Assembly (NCBI GenBank): GCA_021442155.1
Contig: CM038229.1
Span: forward strand, 74,730,443 to 74,794,442
DNA from: Cymbidium sinense
Lineage: Eukaryota > Streptophyta > Magnoliopsida > Asparagales > Orchidaceae
Length of the DNA: 64,000 nucleotides
Reading direction: 5' to 3'
Part shown: positions 1-10,866 of the stretch, piece by piece
Numbering within the stretch: position 1 is the stretch's first letter
How the letters are laid out: every line of letters starts with the position of its first letter
Program-made: the position numbers and the translations under genes
Notes under the pieces: model-generated
Database searches by the model: none
The model's input: only the letters and a program-made list of their open reading frames with translations
What the model was told of the DNA's origin: nothing

Positions 1-179
1 CTCAATCCGGTGATTAGATCCAGCAAGCTTCAAAGCTAATTCAGTCCGGAAACCTCATTATTACTTTAGTTCAGACCACTCGATTACTCAACCAAACTCA
101 AGCCTAGCCAGACCATAATTACCACTAAACCAAACTCATTCTCAACAACCGAACTCAGCCCAGAATTAGAATCATATCA
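1..179 (+). repeat. 3' end of the 5' LTR (chromovirus)
   Basis: It matches about 2998-3199 with shared blocks such as CTCAATCC.GGTGATTAGATC and CCATAATTACCACTAAACCA. It ends in CA at 178-179, directly before TTGGTGCTCTCGTTG (180-194), which sits where the primer binding site and leader should be. I did not match that segment to a specific tRNA. The rest of this LTR lies upstream of the window. Confidence 0.75.
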
Positions 180-216
180 TTGGTGCTCTCGTTGACTACA
201 TCATCACTCAGAAAAT

Positions 217-1100
217 ATGGCAGAAGGCACAAGACATGCATCCAAAACCCTAGAAGAATGTGTGTCAAGGCTAAACAAAACAGAGGAGCAAATGTCCTCA
301 ATCTCTATGATATTAAATGAAGTTTCAAGAATACTATCTTCTATAGAAGAAAAATTGGAGAAAAACTCTCAAGCGACAAATCCATATGTACATGTCATCT
401 CATACAGAATGTTATCCTCCAAATAGACCACAAACACAAAATTAGACATTAAAGTAGATATGCCAAGGTTTAATGGAGATCCTAAAGGTCGGTTTCAGAC
501 CGACTTTCAATATTATATTTATCGAGCGAAGTTCATAATTGCCTCGGTTTACATGGATGGACTGCACTTGGTACCAATATATCACTTAAATAATGTTGCA
601 TTCATGGACATAATTTAAAGAAACAGATAATTCGAGATTTGGTCCCTCTTATCTGAGAGATTTGAGAGGAGAATTAACTAAATTACAATGAGACAACAAG
701 ATTGAACTTCTACAATGATTTTGAAGAACTAGTAAATTTCGGGCATCCCACGAATTTTACAAAGTTTTGTTTGAATCGGGGCTTAAACATGATATCAAGA
801 GAGAAGTAAGAGCATTACAACCCAATTCTGCAAGCATTTCAATTAAACTAATGGAAGATAGGCTAGTGATGACACTCACATGTCGAAACTACAAGATCAT
901 GATCTTGTGTAAAACAACCTCAATTACACAACCCATCCTACTCTACCACCAATCAACACAACAACAATCAAAATAAACAGCCAATAGCAATTCAGAGGCT
1001 GACACCTACACAAATGGAAGAAAGAAGAAAGAAAGGATTGTGTTTCAATTGTGAGAAAAATATCAGAGGACATATATGTCAAGCCAAATTATTTGCCTTC
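217..1100 (+). pseudogene. Gag remnant with CCHC zinc knuckle (chromovirus)
   Basis: The first frame opens with MAEGTRHASKTLEE (217-426, 69 aa), a typical chromovirus Gag start followed by a predicted coiled coil. After a stop, the reading continues in fragments: VDMPRFNGDPKG near 450-490, a capsid-like stretch around 640-830, then the linker RLTPTQMEERRKKG near 1000-1035. The knuckle CFNCEKNIRGHIC (about 1036-1075) has the C-x2-C-x4-H-x4-C ligands, with spacing slightly altered. In the family, Gag forms the cytoplasmic particle and the knuckle packages the RNA. Several stops and frameshifts make it non-functional. The domain order fits the chromovirus gag family; exact identity would need a profile search. 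Confidence 0.72.
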
Positions 1101-1489
1101 TGATGGTGATACCAAGAGTATCAACTACTAGATACTCAACCGGAAAGACAGTGGATACAAGAAGAAGTATTAGAAACAAGCTTACAATTTCAGCCATTCA
1201 ATCCAGGCTAAGAAAGATTATATAAAGTATGCATAATTATCAACCTTCCAAATAGTTATAATCACCCAAATAGCTTATATTTTATTTCTATATATATAGA
1301 ATACTGACCCGACTACTACAACCACCTACCTAGTCATAATGTTTATCTTTTTATATAAACACTACATAGAATATCTTAGAGCATAGCTGCAAATAAGATT
1401 TTCTATAGTAATAAGTCGGTTAACACAAGATTTTCCAAAAATAGATGGACAAGAGAAGCATCATATAATACGACCACATACGAAGGAGG
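1101..1489 (+). other. Internal segment with no recognisable domain
   Basis: This lies between the gag knuckle and the integrase tail of the deleted chromovirus. Short open stretches follow the knuckle (for example EEVLETSLQFQPFNPG near 1160-1210), but I see no protease, reverse transcriptase or integrase core. The large pol deletion must fall in or beside this interval. Confidence 0.55.
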
Positions 1490-1836
1490 AATCATGTTGG
1501 ATAGGTGGGGACAGAGACCCATATCATTTACAGCTCAAAACAAATATCATTGGGAACAAATGGCCGATAAACATAGAAGAGAGGTTCAAGTCAAAGACTT
1601 GACAATACAGTGATTATACTACACCCGTAGAATTACCAACTCGTTGAGAGGCGATATTAATCAAGCATGTTAAAATTTTTAGATCACATACAGCATGAGA
1701 TCCACAAATTAAAGAAACATTAAGGCAATGGGAAGGACTTCTAGCCACAGATGCTTCTTGGGTGTCAAGTAAAGAAATACAGAAAGCATCTCAAGAATTG
1801 ACCTTGAGGACAAGGTTAGTGTGGGGAGGGGAGTAA
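1490..1836 (+). pseudogene. Integrase tail and chromodomain remnant of pol
   Basis: A frame with WEQMADKHRREVQVKDLT (about 1551-1610) resembles the segment after the integrase catalytic core, where chromoviruses have an ADKHRR-type motif. Further on, QWEGLLATDASW (about 1727-1765) and, in a shifted frame, EDKVSVGRGVM (about 1805-1837) match the WEG-DATWE-LEDKV layout of the chromodomain that ends pol. In the family this module steers integration toward modified chromatin. The coding end overlaps the polypurine tract and LTR start, as is usual. Stops and frameshifts show it is dead. Confidence 0.72.
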
Positions 1837-3199
1837 TGATATGAGTCCATATCTTCAAATAGACAACAGAGGCAAAAGGGAAAGAAAAATTCCAAGTTGG
1901 CTAAAGGACTTCATAGCATAAACATAAATAATTACTCAGAAAAATAAGGAGGGACAATGCTGACACTAGATAATAACAGACAGAGACCAGATAGGATAAA
2001 CAACAGAGAAGAAAAGATTACAAGGATACTAATTCAGAGTATAAAATAATTACAATTATTACAGACTACAAATACAACATGTCCAGAATAACACCAGAAC
2101 CAAAGATCAGCTAGAATGACAACAAGGCTACTTAAAAGTCTTAAAGTATCATAGAAGGACAACCAAGATAGATAATTCCAAAAACCCTACGCAGTTATCC
2201 TTATAATGAAGATCGGGCAAGAAGCAAGAATTAAAATAAACAATATAACAGTTTTCTATTATTTTGTAACATAATGAATGAAATAACAAAATATGAAATC
2301 AAGAATGATCCATGGTTAATAAAAGAAATTAGATCAACTCAAGAATCAAGAAACCAGATAACAAAATAACTTTTCATTTATTTTGTAGCAATGGAGGAAA
2401 CAATTTATCAAGAAATCAATAAGCTCGACCACTAACCAAATAATATTCCAAAGAGAGAGGAAGCAATAGAATAAATCCATTATGGCAGTAGTTACTCCAA
2501 CAAGAAAGCATTAGATGAGGGTTAGAAAATAGTATAAATAGGGAATAAAAGAAAAACAGAGAAAATCAATCAAGAATTTTAAAAGAAACTTATCTTTTTC
2601 TTCTTATGTTCTTCATCTCTTTCTTCCTCCTCAAGTCTTCTCTGGTTTTCCTCACGGAAACCTCCGCTCTTCATCGGAGAACCCTAGGTTGCTCCTCCGA
2701 TCCCAGCCGCACCCCTCTTCCCTCTCAGGAGCGTCGACGGCTCGAATGGTCGAAGGAACGAAACAGAAGCCTGATTAAAGATAGCTTCTCCCCGAAGACT
2801 CATCCCACGGCCAAGAAACAGCCGCCTAAGCTAATATCAAAGGCTCAGATCAAATCCAAAGATCAAACCGCACAGAAACTAGCACGTGTAATCCACTAAC
2901 TCCCTTAGAGATCAAGAACAACTTGATCAAAGATCAAATCCATGGGCAGATAAGAAACCAAATCAATCCGACGGTTCAAGAATAAGCTCAAGAGAAACTC
3001 AATCCAGGTGATTAGATCCAACGGCCAAGCTCAAAGGCGCTAATCCAACGATCCAGAAAGCACCCGATAAACCTTCCCCAATTATCAGAACTCAGTGGGT
3101 TGGACCACTGTTGAAATCAAACCAAACTCAAGCTGCCATACCATAATTACCACTAAACCAGGACCCATTCTCAACAAATCACCCATTAGAACCATATAA
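1837..3199 (+). repeat. 3' LTR of the chromovirus (about 1.36 kb)
   Basis: It starts with TGATATGAGTCC at 1837, right after the purine-rich GTGTGGGGAGGGGAGTAA. It ends near 3199 at the position that aligns with the CA at 178-179; here the end reads AA, so the terminal dinucleotide has mutated. It contains a TATA box at 2533 and a GC-richer leader (about 2660-2880) that stays open for 97 codons (2606-2899); I read this as LTR leader, not a gene. Confidence 0.78.
2533..2540 (+). promoter_or_regulatory. TATA box of the chromovirus LTR
   Basis: TATAAATA lies about 700 bp into the LTR, followed about 30 bp later by an A-rich then pyrimidine-rich leader. It is the best core-promoter candidate in this LTR. 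Transcription would start near 2565-2575 if it works. Confidence 0.6.
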
Positions 3200-3410
3200 A
3201 GAGAACAACAGTTGAGAGGGTCGAGGCTGGAATCGAGCGGGCTTGGCATGATAAGTGAGGGTTGCCGGAGGGAACAAGGGTCTCCTTTGCGGTTCGCCTC
3301 TTATTGCGGTTGAGGGAAAATGGAAGGCCCACGAGAGAAAGGCTTGCGGTTAAGGAGAGGAGAGCCTTGGGATCGCGGTCTACGGTGCGAGGTCGAATGA
3401 ATGCGAAGCG
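3200..3410. other. GC-richer, coding-like flank left of hAT-1
   Basis: Composition changes sharply from the AT-rich LTR to CpG-containing sequence. A + strand frame opens at 3262 (MPEGTRVSFAVRLLLRLREN) and stays open through the hAT-1 end to 3753, so only its first 50 codons lie outside the transposon. The segment right of hAT-1 (9091-9190) has the same character and an open stretch containing VYGLREN, similar to LLRLREN here. I do not recognise a protein family. It may be a fragment of a host gene or an older repeat. Confidence 0.35.
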
Positions 3411-3443
3411 TAGGGTGTGCATTGATCACCCTGAACCGAACCG
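3411..3443 (+). repeat. Left terminal inverted repeat of hAT-1
   Basis: AGGGTGTG-CATTGAT pairs with the right end at 9073-9090. Internally, GAACCGAACCG and GGTTCGGTTTT (3433-3476) form the subterminal CGGTT repeats that hAT transposases bind. Confidence 0.75.
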
Positions 3444-3962
3444 AGTTTATTTGGTTAATCGGTTCGGTTTTATGTTTATTATTTGGTTTTGGTTGAAATT
3501 GTGTGTTTTGCGGTTTTGGTTTTGGTTTTGGTTGGTTTTAATTAAAAAATTTCGGTTTATCCCGAAAATCGATTATTTTCTCTCGGCACTTGGCAGTCGG
3601 CACAGTCGGTCCGCTGTCCCCGCTCGACGGCTCGAGTCTCGACCGCTCGAGTCGATTAAGAGTCTAAGACTCCTTGATGCTTCGGCCTTTAAGTCCTCGA
3701 TGGCTGATGCCATACACTTCTTCGAGAATCGAGAGTCTCGACTCTCGCTTTGACTTCATTCCTTAGGGAGGAGGAGTTAGGGCATAAGCATAAGGCATTG
3801 GCGGCCCATGTTCGGCGATTAATCTCGATTTCGCATTCCACTTTCAACTTTCCTATTCAGCTACTCTATCTTTTATTTTTTTTTTTTCCTAGCGAATAGC
3901 CCTGTTCTGTCTTCACCTCTGACTTTAAGTCTCTTTGAGAGGTAAGAACTAAATGATCTCAA

Positions 3963-3965
<3 letters not shown>

Positions 3966-4003
<38 letters not shown>
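3966..4003. repeat. (CT)n microsatellite in hAT-1 5' region
   Basis: About 19 uninterrupted CT units. It lies between the left end and the transposase start, in a pyrimidine-rich stretch that could be 5' leader. Confidence 0.95.
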
Positions 4004-4006
<3 letters not shown>

Positions 4007-4009
4007 ATC

Positions 4010-5350
4010 ATTGTTGTTCTTTGTTGTGGTTGTTGATGGTTTGATCTTGTGAGCTATGGTGGGTATGGCTTAAAGTAGGCTGAAGAATTGGCTTTATCTT
4101 TGTTCTTTGTTGTGGTATATTCTCTATTACGCCATTGGTTTTATCTTTGTTGTCGTTGAGACGTTGTTGATTGTCTTCCGCCTGGACCACTTCCTTATTC
4201 ATTTGTGATTTGTCGGTTTTGATTTTGAATCTTTGATGGAGCTAGGGTTTGACCGTTTGAAGAAGACCTGAAGTTGATGTTTCATGTTTCTACTTTGATT
4301 GAATTACCTACTGACTACTATTTTTTTGCATTACATTTACATATTTTACCATGATGACATGGCCCATGGGTCTATGATAATTATGCATAAGGTATATTGG
4401 TAACTGGTATTGTAATCCCATTCTCTCGCCCGGATCAAATTTATTCAATGGCGTGTGAAATTCTATATTTTTTTACGTAAAGTGTAGGTGTCAAAGTGTA
4501 AAGATTGGTTTCACTCAATCGAACTTTGTTGAACTCAATTTGTTTGACTTTTCTGCACATGTATAATGTATTGATCATAAGGTGGCCGTGAATTTGCCTG
4601 ATTAAATTTATGCTTGTTGGTTACTAGAAGAGATATTATATTATGCTATCTAACTATTTATTGGATTTCTCTGCTAAATTTATGCTATCATAAGGTGGTC
4701 GTGGCACGTGAATTTTGCCTGATTAAATTTGCCCATTAAGAATCCCTTTACTCTCTTGGGTTTCTACTATGAACATGGAATTACATTCCATTTACTCTCT
4801 ATTTGATCATTAATGATATGAGTAGACATTCAATATTTCAGTTTATAAGAAAGACAATAGTCATGACAATCTCAATTCTCAATGCAAAGAAGTTTAGGAA
4901 CATATATAGCAAAACATATGGTTTGAGCTATCTCAAGGATAATTTGGTTCTTATGCTTCATTCTAGTATGACATGTAGATGCATGTCTTGGTGTATAATG
5001 TAAGCCTTATGATGTTATTTTTTTCTCTTAGTATTTTTTATGCAACTATGCAAGTAATAGTATTGATTTATTGGGACGGCTTTAATGAAAACAATATTGA
5101 ATGGTAATGTTGAGAAATGTGGCATTATATGATAATATTTGGGATACATTACTAGATGGAGTTGATTGAGCATTACAATTTGTAAACATGAATTAACACT
5201 ATTCAATTATACGATTCATGTCTTTTTTCTTCTCAATATTATAGTATCCAATTGTTCTTTAATTGAAGTAAGTTTTGTTGATGTAATTTATTAAAGCATG
5301 CTTTATTTTTTCATTATTTTTTTGATTTTTTAGAGTCTAGAAGTAGAAAC
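4010..5350 (+). other. hAT-1 5' non-coding region, probably leader plus intron
   Basis: It is AT-rich with no transposase similarity. It ends in a T-rich tract with an AG (around 5310-5340), just before the ATG at 5351, as an intron in the 5' leader would. GAGAGGTAAGAAC near 3937 is a possible matching donor. Short open frames here (for example 4803-5003) look random. Confidence 0.4.
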
Positions 5351-8300
5351 ATGTCACAAGTTGGAGATAGTTCAAATATTATTAGTTCCTCCAAAGCTAT
5401 GACCACTACTCAACAAGTTCAAGTTACAGGAGATGTGAGTGTCAGTAATGAGAAACCACCAATTGCAAAGAAAAAAAGAAAGCTCAGACCTAGAGGTTTG
5501 GGATCACTTTGTGAGGTATACTAATGAGGAAGGAAAAAAAAGAGAGCAAATGTAATTATTGTGGAAAGTCATATCACAGTGATCCAAAGATTAATGACAC
5601 TTCAAACTTAAGGACACATCTTTCTTTGTGTCGGAAGAATCCTCTTAATAATGAACCAAATCAAAACTAGCATTACAATTTGGTGTTAAAGGTGAAGAGC
5701 TTATGCAAGGCATGGAGATTTGACCAAGAAAATATAAGGAAAGCTTTAGCAATGATGATTATTGCCGATGGATTGCCTTTCAAGCATGTAGAAGGTTGGG
5801 GGTTTAAATATTTCATGTCTCAGTGTTGTCCAATGTTTCAAATACCTTCATGATGGACATTGACACATGATTGCTTTAAATTTTATCAGAATGAGAGAGC
5901 AATTTTAAAACAACTATTCAGAAGTCTACGAGTTTGTCTTACTACTTACTTGGACATCCATTCAACTTAACTATATGTGTATCCTTTGCACATTTTATTG
6001 ATGATGCGGAAACTCAATAAAAGAGTTATAAACTTTTGTCCCATCTATAGTCTGGGGAGAATTACTTAGGCAACAAGTTGAGAAGTGTCTTGTAGATTGG
6101 GATTGATGCAATTTTTACGGCATTGATGCAAGTTAATAATGACATCATCACACACACGCAAAAAAATTTGGCAAGGGAGGTAGTATTCTAGATGGTCGCT
6201 TCTTACATATGAGATGCATAGCTCATATTGTTAATTTAATTGTGCAAGATGGGCTGAAAGAGATGTGAATATGTCTACATCTTCAAAGAGAGATACATTA
6301 TTTCAATCACACGCTACAAAAATTTAAAGAATGCATTGAAATAGAAAAATAAAACTAAAAGCATGTTATGCTTAGATGTTCCTACTAGATGGAATTCCAC
6401 ATTTTTAATGTTAAGTGCAGCCGTTAAGTTGGAGAGAGCTTTTGAAAGGTATGAGGAGATTGACACTTAATTTAAATCAGAACTAGAGAAGATTGCTCCT
6501 TTTTTTGGAAAAATTTTATGAGCTCATTTTAAGAATTTTTGATTTTTTGTATGTGATATCAAATACTTTTTTCATGAAATTGCAGAAGTTCTTTGTCTTC
6601 TTCAAAATTGGCAAATGGATGGTGACTGACCCAAATGTGAGAAATATGGCTTCCAAAATGATGACAAAATTTCTAAATATTGGGGTGTCATAGAGAAAAT
6701 GAATTTGAATATATATCTTGTTGTTGTTTTGATCCCCATTCAAGTCAAGATGTAGAGTTATGGATATGTATGAAGGACCTGATGGTGTTGCTTCACAACT
6801 TATTAGATCATCATGCTATGATATGTTTTCATGATTACAAAATAAAAGTTCTTGGTGAAAGCTAGAAGTGGTCTCCATGAGAAACAAAATTTTTTTGAAG
6901 AGTCTGTTTTACAACCAAATCTTCGGGAGAAGATATTCAATGATGAGAAATTCAAAAGATCCAATTTGGAAAGGATGATGTAGATAACAAATCAGATCTA
7001 GATAAGTATTTGGCTGAGGAGTCTGAAGTCATGAAAGATCATTTTGATATTTTAAATTAGTGGATGGTTAATGCACCAAGATTTTCTATTCTCTCATACA
7101 TGGCTCGTGATGTTTTAACTGTTCCAATTTCTACTGTTACTTCAGAATCAGTTTTCAGTACAACTGGTTGTATTCTTGATGCATTTAGAAGTTCATTATC
7201 CCCAAAGAATGTACAAGCTCTAATATGTGCACAGGATTGGATGCGAGCAAAATGGACCGTTAATCCAGTAAATGTGGAAGAAAATATTAATGACATTGAT
7301 AAATTTGATGAAGGTATTTATTATGCTTAAATTCACAATTATTTGTTCTTTTTAATCTTAATTAGAATAATTAATTATTCATTTGTTTTATGATTAGCAA
7401 AATTAACAAGTAAAACACTTTCTTGGCTGTTATGATTGTCGAATGTTGATTCCAATATGGGTTATAGTCTTATAGACTTTCGATTTCAAATTTTAATGGT
7501 CTTCCTTTTGTTAGCCTATTACTTACTAATTCTTTTATTAGTTTATCTTATGTTACTGCTTTTTGCTTTCATCTCTCTTATATATGTTGGATTGTAATTT
7601 GGTTAGTTAGTTTTATCTTATAGTTTTTACATTAGTCTTTTTTTATTTAGGCAATGATATAATGATGAAATGATCAATGTATACATGGTTGGTGACATTT
7701 TTTTATGTTATTTCCCTCTTAAGTCTTAAAGTTTTGGCGATTTCTCAAAATTATTGATGCCTCATTATATATATGGTGATCATATTTTCATATATTACAC
7801 TTGAATCTTGTTAATAAAAGATATTTTTATAATTTGAGCCCCAAATTATAAATATACATATGTATATATTGTTTATTCTTGTAGATTTTATTTTACCATA
7901 AATTGATATAATCTTACTAGAACTCTTCATAAAAAATATTGTGGATTGTTTATACTACCAATCACCTCATCCGTTAGTTCTCTGATACTATTCATTTACG
8001 CCTTTGTTTTTTAGTTCAAGTTGGTAATTGGTATTGACTATTGAGAACATGATTTGCTATTGTTAAGTTCAAAGAAGCATTGTTTGTTTCCAATTCCACT
8101 TCTTATCCCTTAATTGTACAACATGTCTGCACATTTGGTTTAATTAAATCATTTGAATTCAACATACAGTCTTTAAGAGGTTTTTCATCCATTAAAACTA
8201 TTTTCATGGGATGGTGGAGGTGATTGTTCATGTTATTTACTATTCTTTTATGTAAAAGATCGGTAAAAAATCAGATTTCTTTGTTTGAGTTTGGGTAAAA

Positions 8301-8752
8301 GGAGGGTGGAAGACAACTTTGTATATGGGGATTACGTATGAGCAATCCTCTTTAAAAGTATCTCCATTAATTAATATTCTCATAATTCAAGATATGATTT
8401 CCTTTACATATAAGTTATTCCTTTAAAAGTATCTTTCATAAAACTGAAGGTATGATTATTGTTTCTGGTTATGGGCAATCCTCTAGGAAGGTACAACCTC
8501 TTTTATTGCAATTTTTTCATAACGGTGAACACTAACTACTTAAAATTATTGATCTTTTACATGAAATAGAACACGAAAAATAATTCTTATGCAGACATAG
8601 AGGCTGTCTATGAATGTTTGAAGGAACAGTACAAAGTTGGAGATGAAGATATTATTTTATATGATCAACTAGAAGTGGCCCAACACTTGACATCACGCCT
8701 ACCAAATATAAGGTGGTGCCGATATCATATCATTTCTGGCTCAAAAAAATGA
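5351..8752 (+). pseudogene. hAT transposase, BED-finger type (hAT-1), frameshifted
   Basis: The likely start is ATG 5351 (MSQVGDSSN), with a basic patch KKKRKLRPRG. A one-base shift then leads into the BED zinc finger: VWDHFVRYTNEEGKK, CNYCGKSYH and THLSLC (about 5489-5640, ligands C-x2-C...H-x3-C). Conserved hAT core motifs follow in order with stops between them: HMRCIAHIVNLIVQDGLKE (about 6210-6266), TRWNSTFLML (about 6383-6412), DPNVRNMASKMMTKF (about 6629-6673). The C-terminal dimerisation domain is intact at 7064-7330 (PISTVTSESVFSTTG, LSPKNVQALICAQDWM). A donor at 7313/7314 (GAAG|GTATTT) and an acceptor before 8595 (TTATGCAG|ACATAG) join in phase 1 to a last exon, 8595-8752, encoding about 52 residues. 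In the family this nuclear enzyme cuts and pastes the element by binding its ends. Confidence 0.85.
7314..8594 (+). other. Probable last intron of the hAT-1 transposase gene
   Basis: It begins GTATTT and ends TTATGCAG. It is AT-rich and has no open frame of note. If it is not spliced, translation stops at TAA 7328-7330, five codons past the donor. Both isoforms are possible from sequence alone. Confidence 0.5.
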
Positions 8753-9057
8753 ATTATGTTGTACTTTTTTTTTCTCTTTTCTTTGTTAGTTGTTTATTAT
8801 TTTATTTGTACATTAAATTGTATCAACATGAAAAACTCTTTACAATATCTATATGGTTAGTTTAGTTAATAAAATTTCTCCTTTTTTTGTTTGTAACTTT
8901 AAAATCTTTATTTTTTTTAATTTGTATATGTTATTCGGTTTATGAAAAAAACAATAAACCAAGTCTAATTCGTTTATTTTTTGGTTTTTTGTGCTAATTT
9001 AGTGGTTTGGTTTTAAAATTAAGGTTTGATTTGTTTGGTTTGACCAAAACACCAACC

Positions 9058-9090
9058 GAATAAAACCAAACCATCAATGCTCACACCCTC
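9058..9090 (+). repeat. Right terminal inverted repeat of hAT-1
   Basis: ATCAATGCTCACACCCTC (9073-9090) is the inverse of the left end with one extra base. It is preceded by CCGAATAAAACCAAACC, the inverted form of the CGGTT subterminal motif. Confidence 0.75.
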
Positions 9091-9190
9091 GCGGAGAATG
9101 CCGAAGCGATAAGAGGTGCGGTTTATGGTTTGAGGGAGAATGAAGATCAAGCGAAGAAGGTTTGGGTCGTGCCTAGGAATTAGGGCCAGT
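9091..9190. other. Coding-like flank right of hAT-1
   Basis: GCGGAGAATGCCGAAGCG resembles the left flank GAATGCGAAGCG, partly through the target duplication. A + frame reads ENAEAIRGAVYGLREN and stops at TAG 9180-9182. It may be the end of the sequence split by the hAT. The protein is not recognised. Confidence 0.3.
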
Positions 9191-9299
9191 TAGATTAAAT
9201 AATAAATTATTAATATTTTTAAAGTTTTTAATTAATCAGAATATGAATTTTATGGTGATGTTATTATATAGTTAGTATATATATTGATTTTAGATTATT

Positions 9300-9660
9300 G
9301 ATGTGATGACGATTTGAGGCTATTGATTCAAGTCAAAAATTCAGAAAAAATAGCGACATCGAATTTATTAGATTTGTCAATCGCGATGCCTCATTTGATG
9401 ATTTACGCCGCTAACGCAATCAATTTGAACGATGTCGCTTTATCAGCCTCGACCGATCGATGCGCATTTCGACTGACGGTATTGCAGTTGATCATTGGGA
9501 TCTGCAATATTTATGATCAATTTGACGCTCAACGCGATGAGAAAGTATTTCGACGAGATCATTTTGATTGATTTTCGCCGCTGAATGTATTTCGCTCGAT
9601 TTAAGCACTATTGATCTAAGTCAATCATATCTTATGATCGAATTCAATCATGTGCGAATA
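9300..9660. other. CpG-retaining island in AT-rich surroundings
   Basis: Many CGAT, CGCT and CGAC words occur, unlike the neighbouring CpG-poor DNA. An 85-codon frame is open on the + strand (9314-9571) but matches nothing I know. There are no splice signals or promoter I would trust. Confidence 0.3.

Positions 9661-9662
<2 letters not shown>

Positions 9663-9724
<62 letters not shown>
9663..9724. repeat. (AT)n microsatellite
   Basis: About 31 AT units without interruption. Confidence 0.97.
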
Positions 9725-9727
<3 letters not shown>

Positions 9728-10866
9728 AAATATGTATGTAAATGCTCCTAAATTAGACCAAGCTTGTTTATTCCATAGAAATAATAGTCTATTGACTATG
9801 AATCCTGTTTAAAGCTACTCAGGTAAGAAAAATTCGTCGGACTTAGCATGAGGAAGGCATCATCACTATTACTTCTTCAATGCATGCGATTTGTGGGTGT
9901 GTGTGTGTGTGTGTTTTTTTTGGGAAAAAAACTATTTCATTGATATAAATTTGTTCAGACATAAATGCACTAATGCAATGAAGTGTATAGAGGAGTTTGA
10001 CCTGTGGAGACTTTGATAAAAGATTTATTCTTTAACAGAGAGTTTGAGATTTGAAGCACATATTAATAATCAACCTCTATCTTAGTTGCTATTAAGACTC
10101 AACTTCTATTAAAAAAGAAATGTTTGGATTTTCGAAAGGCCTACTGAAAAGACAATTTTTTTATAAATAAATACTTTTATTATTCTCTCACAACACAGGA
10201 CTATTTGGTGTAAGTAGGCATTTAACTCAAGTAAGATTTAATAGATTCTATAATGTAAGCTAAAGTTTGAAAATTATTTATTATGGTAGATGTTAAATGT
10301 AGATTGTTATTTGATTATTAATTTTTTAATTTAAATATGTATATAATTAAAATATTTTATTATATTTATTTATATCAATTTTAATTAGATTAATTAAATT
10401 ATAATTAATGTAAATAAATTCTCTAATATTAATTAACTAATATTAATAAATAATATTGTTTTATATGTATTATGTTTGATTATAGATTGCCGAGTTCGTA
10501 AGAGAAGGGATTGGACAAGGTATTTTAATTTATTAATTGAGAATTTAGATTTTCATTTAAAAGATTTTAGATTTAAGTCTTTATATGTATAAGTTTATAA
10601 TTAAATTCGTTTATATATATATCATAGCCTAAAACAATAAAATATTGGATTTGCATACTTGTCGAGTTAGAACAAATTATTTGGATTAATAAAATCTAAA
10701 ATTGAGTTAAATTTATATTTTATAATAAAGGTATGTGCAACACAATTAATCTAACATACGGAACCACTCTAGTGAAGTTAAATTCTTAAATAATGATAGT
10801 TATGATAATTGGTCGAGGACCTGACTCGTTGGGCTCACTCAGCTCACAATTATGTCATCATATAAT
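9725..10866. other. AT-rich non-coding stretch
   Basis: It contains a short (GT)n tract at 9897-9914 followed by T8. I see no coding signal or mobile-element hallmark. Confidence 0.6.

Larger units (their letters stand above)
1..3199 (+). mobile_element. Deleted Ty3/gypsy chromovirus LTR retrotransposon
   Basis: The sequence at 1-179 recurs, diverged, at about 2998-3199, so these are the ends of two direct LTRs. Between them lie a gag remnant with a CCHC zinc knuckle and then, about 400 bp later, the far C-terminal end of pol with a chromodomain signature. A purine-rich tract (about 1821-1836) touches the 3' LTR. Protease, reverse transcriptase, RNase H and most of integrase are missing, so this copy could only move with proteins supplied in trans. 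The 5' LTR is cut by the window edge, so the target duplication cannot be tested. The chromovirus assignment rests on the zinc knuckle and chromodomain motifs; the lineage within chromoviruses is not resolved. Confidence 0.82.
3411..9090 (+). mobile_element. hAT (Ac-like) DNA transposon, about 5.7 kb (hAT-1)
   Basis: The left end TAGGGTGTGCATTGAT (3411-3426) is the inverse of the right end ATCAATGCTCACACCCTC (9073-9090), apart from small changes. Both ends are followed internally by CGGTTTGGTTT-type subterminal repeats, typical of plant hAT elements. The 8-bp flanks GCGAAGCG (3403-3410) and GCGGAGAA (9091-9098) agree at 5 of 8 positions, as a decayed target duplication would. Between them lies a hAT transposase gene on the + strand. 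Frameshifts and stops make it non-autonomous today. Confidence 0.85.

Noticed and set aside
2606..2899. 97-aa gene inside the chromovirus LTR
   Set aside because: It lies in the LTR leader downstream of the TATA box; no family match. It is better explained as non-coding leader.
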